Positions 9,231-23,000 of a stretch of DNA of 64,000 nt are shown here, in pieces. The notes under the pieces were generated by a model that was not told the DNA's origin, searched no databases, and saw only the letters and a program-made list of their open reading frames with translations. This DNA comes from Ditylenchus dipsaci (taxonomy: Eukaryota > Nematoda > Chromadorea > Rhabditida > Anguinidae): NCBI GenBank assembly GCA_004194705.1, contig SADC01001316.1, positions 62,001 through 126,000 on the forward strand, in the 5' to 3' direction. Position 1 is the stretch's first letter. Each line of letters opens with the position of its first letter. Made by a program: the position numbers and the translations under genes.

Positions 9231-11120
9231 CTACTTAATAGGCACTCCATGATGTGGTGGCTCAGCATGTGGACTGACATCCTGATCCAAACTGAAATTA
9301 GAAGCCTTGGACTGTACCTCCTCCTGAGTGGCTTTTCGCATGATGTTGTAGCGTTTGTAGGCTGTAGATTTTCCGGTCTTTAGGTTGCGGATCATGTAGC
9401 GTGGCTCTTGCTCACTGGCATGGATGTTGACTTCACCTAGACTTAATTATTTTGGAATCCTTGACTTTTATATAAAAAAACAACAATGCCAGTTGACACC
9501 ACCCCCTCCCTGCCAATACTCGTATTTTTTGAAAAATGATTCAAAATCACCTCCTGAACTCATTTTTTTCTGCTCAACACGATAAAAGAAGCATTTCTAA
9601 AGAGTTTGTAATAAAAATTTTATTTTTTTTTTTTAAATTGGGACGTGAAAACTCACCAACAAAAACCTCGCCAACGCAGAAGACTCGCCAACGCAGAAGA
9701 CTCGCCAACGTCAGAACTCGCTGACGCGAAAACTCGCCAATGTAAAAGACTCGCCGACGTTAAATCTCTAAAATTCTTTTAGGGCGCAGGGCCCTTGGAA
9801 GCTTGGGGTTGAGTTGCCCACGGCACAAATCACTCGTAAGTGATTCTGGATAGACAAACCTTTTTTCTGCTGCAAAAAGACTATTTTGATGTAAAAAGAC
9901 TTTTATTTAGAGCAAAAAGTCTTTTTTTGCAGCAAACCGGCTTTTTCTTTTTTTTAATTCTATTGATACAATAGATATTAATACATTCCCTATGTTTTTC
10001 TAATACTATTTTTATTTATTTGCCTAAATTGAGAAGCATTGCTATAAAATTATGACCTCAAGAATACGAAAAAAATTTATTGCTGCGAAGCAGAACTCAG
10101 TGCTTCCACTGCTTCTTAGCTCCCAGAACATACGAGCTGTGATATTCTCCATTCCAGAGAGGAAGTCAAGCTGTGCAGAATGCGAAAATGCAAAATTATA
10201 AGAAGTACCATTTCCAATGATTTTTAAATCAAAAACATAATTTCTGTATGAGAAAAATAAGGGAATATAGAATTACAACTAAAACAATTTGCACCAAAAA
10301 ACATCCGATTTGCAGCAAAAAAATTTTTTTGCAGCACAAAAAGTATTTTTGAAGGAAAAATATTTGCAGCAAAAAAAAAAGTCTTTTTTGCAGCAAAAAA
10401 AGACTTTTCGCGCCAAATAAAAGTCTTTTTGCGCCACGATGATTTTGCGCAGCTCCTGAAGAAAAATGGGTATATCGACGTCATGTGCCTATTATCCCAT
10501 TTTGGAACTACCCTTTGTTCTAACTAATTAAGCCTTAGGCTTAGGGCGGGCCAGCATATGCTAGCACGGACTATTAAATGCTTTTTGCATTTTCTCGGGT
10601 AATCTGGGACTAATATTTGGGTGCTTTTTTCTGACGTTTTATAAAAAAAGTGATTTGGGATAAAATGAGACAAAAGGTACCAACGCACCAAAAAATGTGA
10701 TAAATCACTCAAACATGACCCTAAAAACCATGAAAAGGCTATTTCACCCTAGGGGTGGAAGGCAACATTTTTTGACTAAATTCAAATTTTTTAATCAGAC
10801 AGATTTCAAAAATGTTTCTTTTAGCGTGTTAAGCAAAAAATGAAATCGGGAGGTGATTTTGGGTCACTTTTTAAAAAATCCGAGCATGGGCGGAACTATA
10901 AAATTACCCGTTATTCAAAGCCGAATTAATAATTTGTATAATAAAAGATCAAACAGGTACCTGTTTTGGAAGAAGCAGATTCCACGGGTGTTTCATCAGT
11001 CAACACCTCATCAATCATCCCTACAGTAGATCTGGGAGTTCTGTCTAGCGGAATATAGACTACATGTTCTCCAGCACTGTAGTCTTCTGAGGTCTCACTT
11101 TTGGATAGCTTGAAGGGCAT
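9231..11120 (-). CDS. Small protein with Hva1/DUF2945 Tudor-like fold
   Basis: Two minus-strand exons, 10961-11120 and 9231-9436, join in phase 1 (ACA-G / GT-GAA) to give about 121 residues. Exon 1 (MPFKLSKSETSEDYSAGEHV...) contains GEHVVYIPLDRTPRSTVGMI, and exon 2 contains EPRYMIRNLKTGKSTAYKRY, ending PPHHGVPIK and TAG. The two-strand pattern, a 'G(D/E)xVxY...TVGxI' start followed by 'PRYxIxNxKTGKxxxYKxxxI', matches the layout of Hva1/Tudor-type small proteins. That assignment is my inference from pattern, and the function in animals is not known to me. A CATTGCAG acceptor ends 12 nt before the ATG (at 11133-11134), which fits trans-splicing. The 1.5-kb intron is filled with tandem and GCAAAAA-type repeats. 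Confidence 0.6.
9649..9765. repeat. Minisatellite, about 17-bp unit
   Basis: About seven diverged units of ACTCGCCAACGCAGAAG in the intron of the minus-strand gene. Confidence 0.7.
9860..10450. repeat. Low-order GCAGCAAAAAAAGAC repeats in inverted arrangement
   Basis: Repeated GCAAAAAGTCTTTTT and GCAGCAAAAAAAGAC words point toward each other from 9868-9950 and 10290-10440. A similar style of repeat (GTAGCAAAAATAC, GTGGCAAAT) occurs in the foldback at 15634-16075 and near 40825-41080. Confidence 0.5.
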
Positions 11121-14065
11121 TGGATTTCAATTCTGCAATGAAAAACTGTGTTTTCATAGGCGTTTCAGTTACATAATATTACGCATAATCATAAAAAGTT
11201 TTTTGATTAAAGCCGATCAAAAAATAAAATCCAGAGACTTATTTTTCAGCATAGGAAAAAGTGAAAACTTTAAAAAATCGGATAGATGGTCGTTGTGATG
11301 AAAAATGGTAAACAAAATTGTTTTTTCTATTTTTGCATAACAAGAAAAACAAGGCAAGCTTTTTATGTTGACTAGAAGTCTAAGAGACCAACGCTCAGCT
11401 AGCCAAAACAACAAGACAGTAGTGCTAGAGAAAAAGAGCAAATACATAAAGAAGTATGTTTGGTTCAGTGGATTGAGGTGCTTTTTGATAAAAAAAAAAT
11501 ACAGTCGATTCTCGAAATACGGACACCCTTGAAACTCGTTCCTACCTACGGTCTGACGCTTTTTCAACCCCAGGTTTAAGGTCTTTCACAAGTTCTCCTT
11601 GGCTGGTCTAGTCTAGTCTTGGCTGGCCAAATATTTTAAGGATTCTGGTAACCATTCTGACCGCAAGGTAAGAATGATTAAATATAAACTATTTTTTATA
11701 AATCAGAAAACACTTGTTTTGCGACTTTCGTCTCGCGGCAGTCTATGCAGTGTATACATTAGAGTCGACTTTTTCAAAAAAGCTTGAACCTTGAAAATGG
11801 TAAAAGTATGATTTGAGACGGTTTTTTCGAGACAGTTAAGATCCAGAACAGTCGATTCGAGACACCTTTTCCAGTTTTTAGAACTTCGGATCAAAAATCT
11901 TTAATTTTTATAGAATTTTTTACAGAAAACAACACTCTAACACTAAAATATCTTCCTGAATCCCAATCCGTTAAGATCAGATCAAAAAAATCAGAGGTAA
12001 ATGAGATATATTTTAAAGAAGGTAAGTGGTGAGAATTTTGTGGGTGATCAGGCCAAAACAACTATATCTCAGTTCCAATTGATTATTTGGTGCGTAGAAG
12101 GTTGTCCCTTTTATTGACTGCTGCCCTATGTTCTGCCGTTCTGCCCTATGTTCTGTTTTAGCCACTTAGGCCTCATTTTAAAGCCATTTTGTAGTTCGTA
12201 AGACATTTTTCAGTCCCGGCTAACATGCGCTGGCCTACCCTGAGCCTAAGGTCTAAGCCTAAGTTAAAAAAATAAGGCCTAAGTGGCTAAAACAAATATG
12301 CCAAAAATATTACAAAAAGAGAAAAACGCGGTAAAAGGACATTTTGCATCGGGCGCAGTTTGCATTGGTTTTTGTAGGGGACAGTTCACATTGATTTTTT
12401 CGAGTTATTATTTATTGCTTATTTTTGTCTTAAAAGGTATCCTTGTCAATTCAAATGCTTTTAGATAAACCTATTGCAGTCCCGCTATAAAATAAAACCA
12501 AGTGTTCATCAATCCGGTGCAAATTTTTTTCATGTTTATCAGCTTCTAAAACTGGTTTTCCGTACTAATTCGGGTATTCTAAAGATGCTTTGACATTATT
12601 AAAATTCTGTTTTGTAAAGTATTTTTTGAGTTTTCAGGAAAATAGGAAAAATTCTTCTTCCCACAAATCATAACCAAATCCATTTTTTCATTACGAATTA
12701 CTTACATATAATTTGAATAAAACCAGAATATTTTATTAACATTGATTTAGCTTATTCAATTACCTGGAAGTGACAACAATAACGAAAAATAACATTTGAA
12801 CAAGGGTGTATATGGTTAAAAAAAAGAAAGCCACTTCTTTTTTCTCTTCCAGTACCACATCAAAGTGACCGTAGCTATCCACCTAGATTTTTTAAATTTA
12901 TTTTGTTGAACCTTTCTAAACTACTCACCCTTTCGTAATCGGCAAAAAAAGTAGTTTGATAAGGAGTGCATTTTGAAAATACCACACATTTTTGAAATAC
13001 ACATTTTGTGTGGAACTGCCATGATTATCCTCTTCTCGAGTTTTTTTTTGAAAAACTGATAACGAATTAAGATTTTACATGAAAAATTGAATCTAGATTT
13101 GGTGTGGGCAGGATAAAGTATGCTCTTCAAAGAATAAGTCCTAACTGAGTATAAGGATGTGCGTGGATTTATGAACTCCACCCCAAATAGCCCATCAAAA
13201 TTTTCCCGCAGTCTGCTGCAGCAAAAGTCTATTGAGTCAGACGCAAATTATACCTTATCCTACGCGCTACATTTGAAGAGCTGTTTCTTGTATAATAAGT
13301 ATTTCAGCAGACGCGACTATTTGATGAAATAGGTAATTTATATAATGGACCAGATGGGATGAGATTCAGCATCTCTTGCGATAGCGATTGTGAATCGGCT
13401 TAGGGTGCAATGTAGTTTGCTTAATCCGGACACTGATGATACACGAAACAGCTCCTCATAATGTAGCCCGTAGGATGAGGTATAATGATCTAACTTTGTA
13501 GGGCCCGGCATATGGGTCACATTTTTCAAAAACCGATTTGACCACCTTTTAGACATGAAGAAAAAATCTGAGAACGCCATCGTGATCCACACAAAATTCT
13601 GCTCTAGAAATGGCAAAAGTTACGCATGAGAATCAGAGTATTAATGGTAGACCATAAGCCCGAGAGGTGCAGACTCAATTCAGGACTTAGTTTTTTGCTT
13701 ATTTTCATGAAAGTGTCTCAAGTCGTATTATTATTTGTTATTTGAGATATTATTATTTGAGATTCATCATCATTTTTCCACAACAAATGTCTAATTTGCG
13801 AACAAAAACAATCCAGAACTACACAGCCAACAAATCATTTACAGAACAACAGAGTTGAACTCTCACATATGCATTAGTGCTCGGCTCGATCTCCTTTCCA
13901 ATCTCTTTTGCAAAATATCTTCTTCTCTTGTCCACTTGTCCCTACTTTTCTCTTTTTGATGTTTGGATACCAAAACGAGCAGTGGTGTCAATGGTCACCT
14001 ATGTGTTCTGGTGGTCCATCCAATTGAGAACTCCTGGTATTTTATTGACAGTTATAGATACTAAA
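11121..14065. other. Divergent intergenic region with transposon scraps
   Basis: This lies between the 5' ends of the minus-strand Hva1-like gene and the plus-strand chitinase, so both promoters should be here, but I recognise no core motif. It contains a solo pogo-like left end (TA + CAGTCGATTCTCG at 11502), an inverted pair TTTTAGCCACTTAGGCCT near 12156 / 12270, and an inverted pair of about 46 bp at 13247-13292 and 13438-13485 (ACCTTATCCTACGCGCTACA and partner). No convincing gene. Confidence 0.4.
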
Positions 14066-17000
14066 ATGGTGCTATTGACCTTGCTAATCTTTTTTATTGT
14101 TTCACCTTATTTTGGATGCGTTTGTAATAGTGTAGATGTATCACCTATGTCTGGACTGTGGCAAAGTAAAAAAGACACTGGACCACAAGTGCTCAACGAT
14201 GGTTATGAGAAGAAGCGAGTGGTCGGCTATTTTACTGCTTGGGGAACCCGCAATTTCACTTCCCAACAGGTTTGTCCCAAATAACTTTTGCCTGAGTTTT
14301 GTTATGAGAAAAACATTTTCCCGGTTTTCAAAAAGATTCACAGTCTGAGTTTGGAATTGCTGTGATCATGCTTTTGTGACCACTATTCCTTTTTATAGCG
14401 CCGGCGCTTAGCTCGGCACTCCGCCGCTTGAAGATAAGCGCCGGCACCATGTTAGCACCGGCGCTTAAGACGCCGGCCTTAGCCGTCGCTCCGCCGGCAC
14501 TAGGATTAGCGTCGGCGCCAAGTTAAGGCAAGCGCTTTATTTGCTATATTTCTATCACAAAAAGTGGGCACACTTGTCGTGTCACTATGTCACACTGTGA
14601 ATGCTTTTTAAGTCATTTAAGAGAAAAAATCATAAAAATCAGTTGCAAAACGCCGTCTTTAGAAGAATCAGCAGCGCTTTATAAGCGCCGCCAAAGCGCT
14701 GCCGCTCCACCGGCGAAAATTCAAGCGTCGGTGCTTAACCGGCGCTCCACCGGCACCATGCCAGTACCATGTGGAGAATGCGTTGTATCAAGAGTCTGTT
14801 ATATCGAGGTTCCTTTAGCAAAAAAGCTCCAAGTGTCCGTTATATTCAGAGTTTTTACCAAAAAAAGGTGAAAAACATCAACAAAAAGTAACATAATAAC
14901 ATCAAAAGTCAAAACGAAGAAAATCGATTATTTACTTTTGCCTTATTTTCTTTCAGCGTTATGACATAAATTATTACATCTTTTAAATATTTGAATTATT
15001 GCTGGGACAGAATCGTAAATAGAGATGTGCATTCGGCCCAGGCCTGTGCACGGGCCGGCCCGCGGGCCGTCCGGGCCACCGGCCCGGGCCGGCCCGAAGC
15101 CATTTTTCAAATACATAAGTCGCCCGAAAAATTTATTATTGTAGCTAAGATTCCAGGCTACAAAATGGATATTACCATTTATAAAAATTGAATAAAAATT
15201 TCTGCTAATTTACAAAAACAGCTCAAATTTTTTGGCTTCCGGGCCGGGCGGCCCGGACGTCTCAAAAATTAAGATGCTTTTTAGAAATTAGTCAAAATTT
15301 TTGTCAATTTTGATAAATGGTAAAATCCATTTTGTAGCCTGGAATCTTAGCTACAATAATAAATTTTTCGGGCCGACTTATGTATTTGAAAAATGGCTTC
15401 GGGCCGGCCCGGGCCGGTGGGCCCGACGGCCCGCGGGCCGGCCCGTGCACAGGCCTGATTCGGCCTCGGGAGGGATTTCGGGATCGAGATTATATGTAAA
15501 AAAATTCGGAGTCGGGGTTACGTAAATCTTTTTCGGGATCCCATCGGGATCCCGATCAAAATTTCGGCATTTGTTTAACTTTTGTCTAACTCCTGAAAAC
15601 AATACACACTAAAACGACACATTGAAACAGTTTTTAATAAGGTAAATTTTTTTTGTAGCAAAAATACTTTTTTTGTGGCAAATTTATTCTTCTTTGGGGC
15701 AAATTTTCATTTTGCCTGATTTTATTAAATTTTCGTGTTTTTTCTCAAAAGTGATAACACCATCATGTAGCTCTACTCTTCTAGTTTTTAATGAGATATC
15801 GTTTCATCAAACGTCTTCGCAAAATTTAGTACAAAAAATTAAAAGTATGAAGCCAATTATTTTTTATTTGCTTCATACTTTTAATTTTTTGTAATGAATT
15901 TTGCAAAGACATTTAATGAAACGATACCTAATTAGAAACTAGAAGAGTAGAGCTACATGATGGTGTTATCACTTTTGAGAAAAAACACGAAAATTTAATG
16001 ATATCAGGCAAAATGAAAATTTGCCACGAAAAAAAATATTTTTGCTACGAAAAAAAATAATTAACCTTTTATTAACACTAAAAATTCTAACTACAGTCAA
16101 CTCTCGATAAGGTGCGAGCGCTGGGCTTACCTCGTGAAAACCGCATTTTAATTAGAGCGTAGGGCTCTCCAATTAGATTCTCGCAAAAAATTTGACTTGC
16201 ACCCCCCCCCCCCCTGCTGATTTTTTCGCCTTTGTTCAAACGCAGGGTAGACCAGCGTACGATAGGAGGGATCAAGTATGTTTTCTGACTGCACAAAAGT
16301 ACAAAAAAAATAGTTTTAGTCCGTCTTAACAAGTAGGACCGAGGCAATTTTCCTGGGGCACATCCAACACATATAAAGCCGAATTAGCTGTATAGCGAGA
16401 GTTAACTGTGTAGCGAGAGCTGACTACAGTTAAAACTCGTATTCTATACTAGCGCCGAGTTTCGTTATAACGAGTTTTAACTAAATATATGGCGGAGGCT
16501 GACTGCATACCAAACAAGTTGCAATAAAACGCCACATATTTTGAACAACTGAAACAAGTTTTTTTGGAAGATGGACTATTGAATTCAATGTCCATTTGCC
16601 TAATTCAAATGAAAAATGGAATTTTTTGCATTGTATGGTGTTCATTATTTTGAGAGTCGATATATCGAGTTGGAACCTGACACAGTGATCTGTTATACCG
16701 AAAGGCGACTGTATTCAAATAAGCATTTTTCGGGGGTTTTTCGGTTTTCGTAGACCTACAGCTCAAAACTTTTGTCACTGTCTGGCAAAATAACTCCGGC
16801 TACACTATACAAATCATTCATGCTTTACAAGATTGCCTTAACATAATATGTGAATTTGATCGTACATTTCAGGCGGTTTCCCTGTAAGACTCTTTTCGTC
16901 ACCAGATTAGCGGCCCTTTCTTATCTTAGATTTCTAAGCATTTCAGAAGATTTCTGAAAATTGTTGTTATGACGCAACTGCAATTTGAATTTTCTAAAGT

Positions 17001-20000
17001 TTAGTCATAAAGCTGATATAATATTAATTATTAATATTAATTTAATTGATTAATAGCCTAGGCCCAGAAGCTGACCCACGCTATTTTCGCCTTTCTAAAA
17101 CTTCATCCAGATGGATCTATTGGACTGGACAGCTACAAAGAAACTTTGACCGTGTGTCACCCAACATTTCCAGTCCTATTATAGCAGCAGATGCGGCTGC
17201 AGGTCATGTGGCTGAAAGATTGGCTCAATTTCTTCAACTGGCCAGGCAACACGCTCATTTGAAAACCCAGTTCGCTGTTGGAGGATGGGACAACTCTGAG
17301 CACTTCTCTTCAATAGCGGCTGATAAGGAGAAGCGCTGGACAATGGTGGAATCAATCATGAGGATTGTGCATGACTATGGGTTTGATGGAGTGGATCTTG
17401 ACTGGGAATACCCGGTTACAGGAGGTGCTAATGAAGGAGTTGAAGTGGGTAGATTTTTTGGGAATCACTTTTGGGTAAATTAGACTATTGAACAGTTAAA
17501 CAATTCATCAGGAAATTTTTTGATAAAAATCAGAAGAATATCAAGAATAATCTTATTTTTCGGCTAAAACACAGATCAAAATACTTATTCACAATGAAAT
17601 TATACTAAAAAAATCAGATCACCGTCAAAAAAATCAAAAGTGGCAGAAAAGTTATGAATAACAGGTGAAAAATCTGTATTCGAGAGGAAAAATGCGAAGA
17701 TTAATATGGACATCGACTCCACCAAATTAAAGGAGCATGCTTTCCTGTTGATAAGTCAATTGTTGATATTTGAATTCCCACGGACAAAATCCTACACTAT
17801 GGTTTTAGCAAGAATTGTTTTTTGAATGCAAACATTTTTTGTTTTAATGCTCATTTTGAACTCTTGAATTAGTTTCGGTGTGTTTCGCTGATTTGCTGCG
17901 AGTTTTCAAATATTTTCTGGCTCAATGGCTATGTTTTTTTGCGATTTTGTGCGCTTGGTTGTAAATTTATGTAATTGTTTTTGCACAATTCACGTTTAAA
18001 ATCGCCAAAGTAAAATCCCCAAAGAAGCACAGCATAGTTAGTCTGATATGCATTAGATAAGTTTTTTTCGACTAATTTGCCGTCCATTGCTTTTTGTTCG
18101 CTTGTCATTTTCAGGTTATCTGCAAAGGGATCGGGAAGCGATTGAGAATTTCGTGAGCCGTGCTCCTTCAGGTCAGCGATCGCTCCATGTTTTTTTGGAA
18201 CGAATGGTCATCTGTACTTCTTAGTCTATCTTGAAGAATGTGCGCTATTAGATAAGTTTCTTTACCTTTGTGCCGGTGTTTGCTTTTCGGCTCTTTTCAT
18301 TTTTTAGGCAACCTGTCACATGTGTTTGGCAAAGATGAAAGGTGCCAAGCGGAAGGTAACGATATTTTAGTCTGTATTGAAGCATATTCGTGTCATCTAT
18401 TTCATTCTTCTTTTGAGCACTTGGTTAATTCAGTCATTTTCAGCTTCCGGTTTTAAGATAGCTTGGAGCATGTTAGGTCAGCAAGACGACTCAGATGTCG
18501 TTTGTTTTTATAGAGTCGTTTACAAAATCACAGAAAACATAGCCATTGAGCCAGAAAATATTAGAAAACTCGCAGCGAATCAGCGAAACACACCGAAAAT
18601 AATTCGAGAGTTCAAAATGAGCATCTAAAATAGACTTGCTGAATGGATAATTATCGGATAATTATCCGGCTAACTATTCGTAATTAGCCGACCATATAAA
18701 ATACGGCTAATTATAATTCTGTCGCTTAGAAATTATTAGAGATCGGCAAACAGCAATTTTAATTATAATATGTTCAAAATATTGTTATCCCGATATGGGA
18801 ACTTAGACTCGGTGTTATGTTTTTCCAAATCATAACGTATATTTTGCCGTTATCAAAAATCAACGAAAGAATGTGTTGGGGAGAATTCGTATGGCTAAAC
18901 TACACAATCTTGAACTAGATCAAAATCAATTTTTAACCACTTTTTTCGATATTTCAAGGGTTGAAACGTGTAGAACTCATGCTTTTAGGGCGCGGACGAT
19001 TTTTTTCATCACTTTTTTGGCCTTTTTTATTTCTGGCATTAACAACAGCAAAGCATATCTAAGCGTAAATTTTCATAATTGGATCAAAAAGCTTTTCCAA
19101 ATAGTTCTATTTTTTAGCTCTACAGTTTTGGCGAAAAATGTATTCTGCAATGTAGGACGCTAGCAATTTATCGCTCATACCGTAAAGTCACTTGATTTTA
19201 TGCTTCATATGCGCCCGAAAGCCTTCAGATTTGTTTGTGTGGACCCGCAATGGAGCGCAGACTTGCAAAATCAGGCTTTTCGATCGTCTCGACAAGAGTT
19301 GTGAGCACCATTGAAATTCTAGAAAAAAATAATATGTAGTCCAATGAACCATATAAACAAAAAGAATGATAGAAAAAGACCAAAAAAGTGATGAAAAAGC
19401 AACAGGGGGAACCAAGGCAAAAAAATGTCCTCTTCTAGTGTAGGGTCCTTATTTTTTACAAGGCAAGCTTGAATTTATGACACCGGGTTCCTGACTAGCG
19501 TATTTGATTATGAAACTAATCTAAGAAGCATAATTTGACTGTCGTATTTCGAATTCCTCTGAAGACAATAAAATATTTTAATTACAAATTATTGACTAGT
19601 TTGGATATTTATTGTCTTGAGAGGAATCTGAAATACGACAGTCAAATAATATTTTTTCGAGTAGTTACAGCAAATCAAATACGCTGATCACGAATCCGTG
19701 TCAGAATTTCATATTTGCTTAGTAAAAAAAAGTTTCACGTCAAAATTTAATAGACTAGCCAACTTCAAAGGTCTTTTGGTCTTACTTGCCTTTTCTTTTA
19801 TCATAAAGTTTTGACCAAAAGGTGCAGAATGAAATTTCGGTACTATCCCATTGTACTCCTCCCCCCCCCCCCCAAAGCTATTCCAGTCTACCTCCACCCC
19901 CCCCCCCCAAAACCAACTTTTTTATATGCACTCAAAAACCATTTTTATGTAATAATTTGCCATAAAAAGGCCAGAACAGCCATTTAAATAGGGTTCAAGG

Positions 20001-23000
20001 GCTGTATTGGGAGGGGAAGGGACAAAACAGGGGCCACTAATGAATAAGGATTTAAGGCACCCTCAAACCCAACAACTTGCGGTCCACCACTTAATATATA
20101 CGTTTGAAGGCACGTCAAACCCAGCAACTTGTGGAGGACCCAAATACATAAGTACTCAAAAGGCTCTCAAGGGCCAGCAGGGTGGGTTCGAGGTGGTTAT
20201 GCCTGAGCCAGGACTCTGTGAAGGCAGTATTCTTGGATGGCTGAGCCTCTGGCTCGAAGCCAAAAGCCGGAGAAGGGGGAGACCGTTTTCGGCCGAAAAA
20301 TTGAAGATGTTGAACATAGTTTTGAATACTGGGGCCTACAGCATAAATAAACTCTGGTTATGCATGCTTTTTCATGCATCCAGAGTCACTTTCGAGTGAT
20401 TTGTGTCTAAGGTATGTGGGTGTGCGCATCTCAACTACAAGCCCTCGAGCCCCCTGCGCCCCCGAAGGGTTCACAGGGGGCTTGAGAGTTAGAGATGCGC
20501 GCACGCACTTACCTAAGACATGATTCCGAGAAGTACACTTGATCATGAAATGCATATAGAGTCTATTTTTGCCACGGCCCGAGTTGAAAACATGGTGAAG
20601 CAGCCAAAAAAAGTGGCCCCTGTATTATTCCCTTCCCCTCCCAATACAGCCCTTGAACCCTATTTAAATGGCTGTTCTGGCCTTTTATGGCAAAATTATT
20701 ACATAAAATGGTTTTTGAGTGCTGTTTGAGTTTTGAGTGCATATAAAAAAGTTGGTTTTTGGGGGGGGGGGGGTACAATGGAATAGGTCCTTATTTTGGG
20801 GGGGGGGGGAGGGGGGTGTTGGTTACACTGGAGTAGCTTTTTTTGGGGGGGGGGGGGGGTACAATGGAATAGCGGCGAAATTTTCTTTCTGATGCATTAC
20901 AGATTAAGAGGGTGCAAGCCAAACTCCAATTTTTATCGCGGTTTTTGGCCAAAATTTGAGGTTTGAAAGAGGCTAAAATATACAACAAATTGTAAGCTTT
21001 TGTACTTACAGTCGACGCTCTCTATAACAACTCTCAAAGAACCGGCTAAACCGAGTCGTTATAAAGAGCGTCATTTTGACGTAAATGAGGTCGTTCGTGA
21101 CCAAATAGCTGTTTTTTCCGGGTCGTTATAAGAAGCGGGTCGTTATTAAGAGCGTCTTTATAGAGAGCGTGGACTGTATTAGAAAAAGCAACTCCTTCCG
21201 CGTTGAATAGGTTTTGAACGAGTGTACTTCATTATATTTTCACTGAGTTTAACTTGTTTTATGAAACGTACTGGTTTTCTAAGTGCCAAACTTCGAGAGT
21301 CCACAGCTAGGTGAATCATATACAGGCTGTCCGCTCAATTTCCGCCGTTTCATTCATAATATTTTGATTACTCTTTTTCCATACCTTTAAGAAACCTATA
21401 TATCATTCGAAAACTCGTGCCGTAGGAAATTTTTTCGATGAAGAGATCTGAAGATGAAGTTGCGGGTAGTTTTTGGGAATCTTTCAGTATTTGAATTTTA
21501 CCGATTTACAAACATCGACAAAAAAACACAATAAACAATTTCCAACTCATTCAATTAATTTCCACATGGGCACCATTGTTCTCTGAGACCAAACGCAGAC
21601 GCCTTTCAAAGCTTTCGATGCTTCCGTTTACAATATCTTGAGGCATTTGTCGGAAGGCCATTTCAATTCTTCGACGCAACTCTTGCAAGTTTGGCACTAG
21701 GCTGGTGTAGACTTTTGACTTAATGTATCCCCAAAGGAAGAAATTGCAAGGTGTGGAGTCAGGAGAGCGAGGTGTCCATTTCAATACGATCCTGTTTGGC
21801 TGGCAAGGAAAGTTGCGCCCAATCCATCGATCAGGAAATGGCTGATTAAGATAGCCGATCAATTCTCTCTTGATGTGGAGCGGCCCTCCATCTTGTTGGA
21901 GAATAAAGCTTTTGAAACTTGTCTTTCGGCGCGCAGATTGGACGATACATTGAAGCATCTCTACATAGGATTCCCATTTTTCATTACCTTCGAAGAAGAA
22001 TGGACCAACGACGCCTTATTTGCTGATCCAAGCGATAATAGTCACTCTTTAAGGATAAAAAAATTTCGAAAATCCGTCCTTAAGTTTAAAAGAGCAAATC
22101 TCTTCATCTGAAAATTATTTCGCAAAGCCAGTAGAGCCAAAAAAATTACTAAGATACGTGCTTTCGAGTAATGTAAGATATTTAAAAAAGTATGGGACAA
22201 AATTAATCAAAATATATAAAAGGAAATGGCAGAAATTGAGCAGATAAGCGGACTGAATTTGATGCTATCGTACTCAGCACATCGTAGGCTTTCGTTTGAA
22301 CCCAAATACTCAATTTCCAATTTTCCGTGGAGTACGACCCAAGTACAAAATTACAAAACTTCTCGGTTAAATTAATGTCTATTTTTTGCAACTTTTGGAT
22401 CAAGAGTAGGGTTGTCGAGTTTCGAGTCTTAACTCGAAAAAACTCGAAAACTCAAAAGTTTTGCATTGGAGTGAAAACATAATTTTACAATATATACCAA
22501 GCTTTAAAAGTTAAGTATATATTGTAAAAACAGATCTTCACTTTGATGCCAAAAGTCGGCCGTAAAAATTTTCGAGTTTTCGAGTTTTTCGAGTTTTTTT
22601 TGAGTTGAAACTCGTAACACGACAACCTTAGTCAAGAGGCTCTAATCCAAAAAGTGTCTTTTATGGCCGCTACATTGGACGCTGATATAACGACTTTCGA
22701 TATAACGTTTCGCTCGATATAACGTCCCGAAAAAATTCTTATTTTAGCCAGACTACAGTGTGTTGTCGAAAAAACGACGCTCGGTATAACGTCCGCTTGT
22801 TATAACGTCCCATTTTGGCCGGTCTCTTGAGGGACGTTATACAGTCAAACCTCGATTTAGTGGCACCCCCAAAAGTTCGTTCCTGCCTAGGGTCCGACAC
22901 TTTTTTTAACCCAATTTTCAAAATATTTTATCGATTCTGTTAGCACAGTCTGGTCGCAAATATCGTAAGGATTCCGATTTTACCGATCGTTTTTTGAAAA

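Noticed and set aside
13338..13616. 92-codon minus-strand ORF
   Set aside because: Overlaps an inverted repeat, no splice signals, no recognised domain.
14957..14990. Short exon after TTTCTTTCAG
   Set aside because: No usable donor before a stop, and chitinase exons 1 and 2 already align without a gap.
20007..20399. 130-codon ORF
   Set aside because: Lies wholly in dispersed repeat and foldback DNA; the frame is not kept in the copy at 38640-38960.
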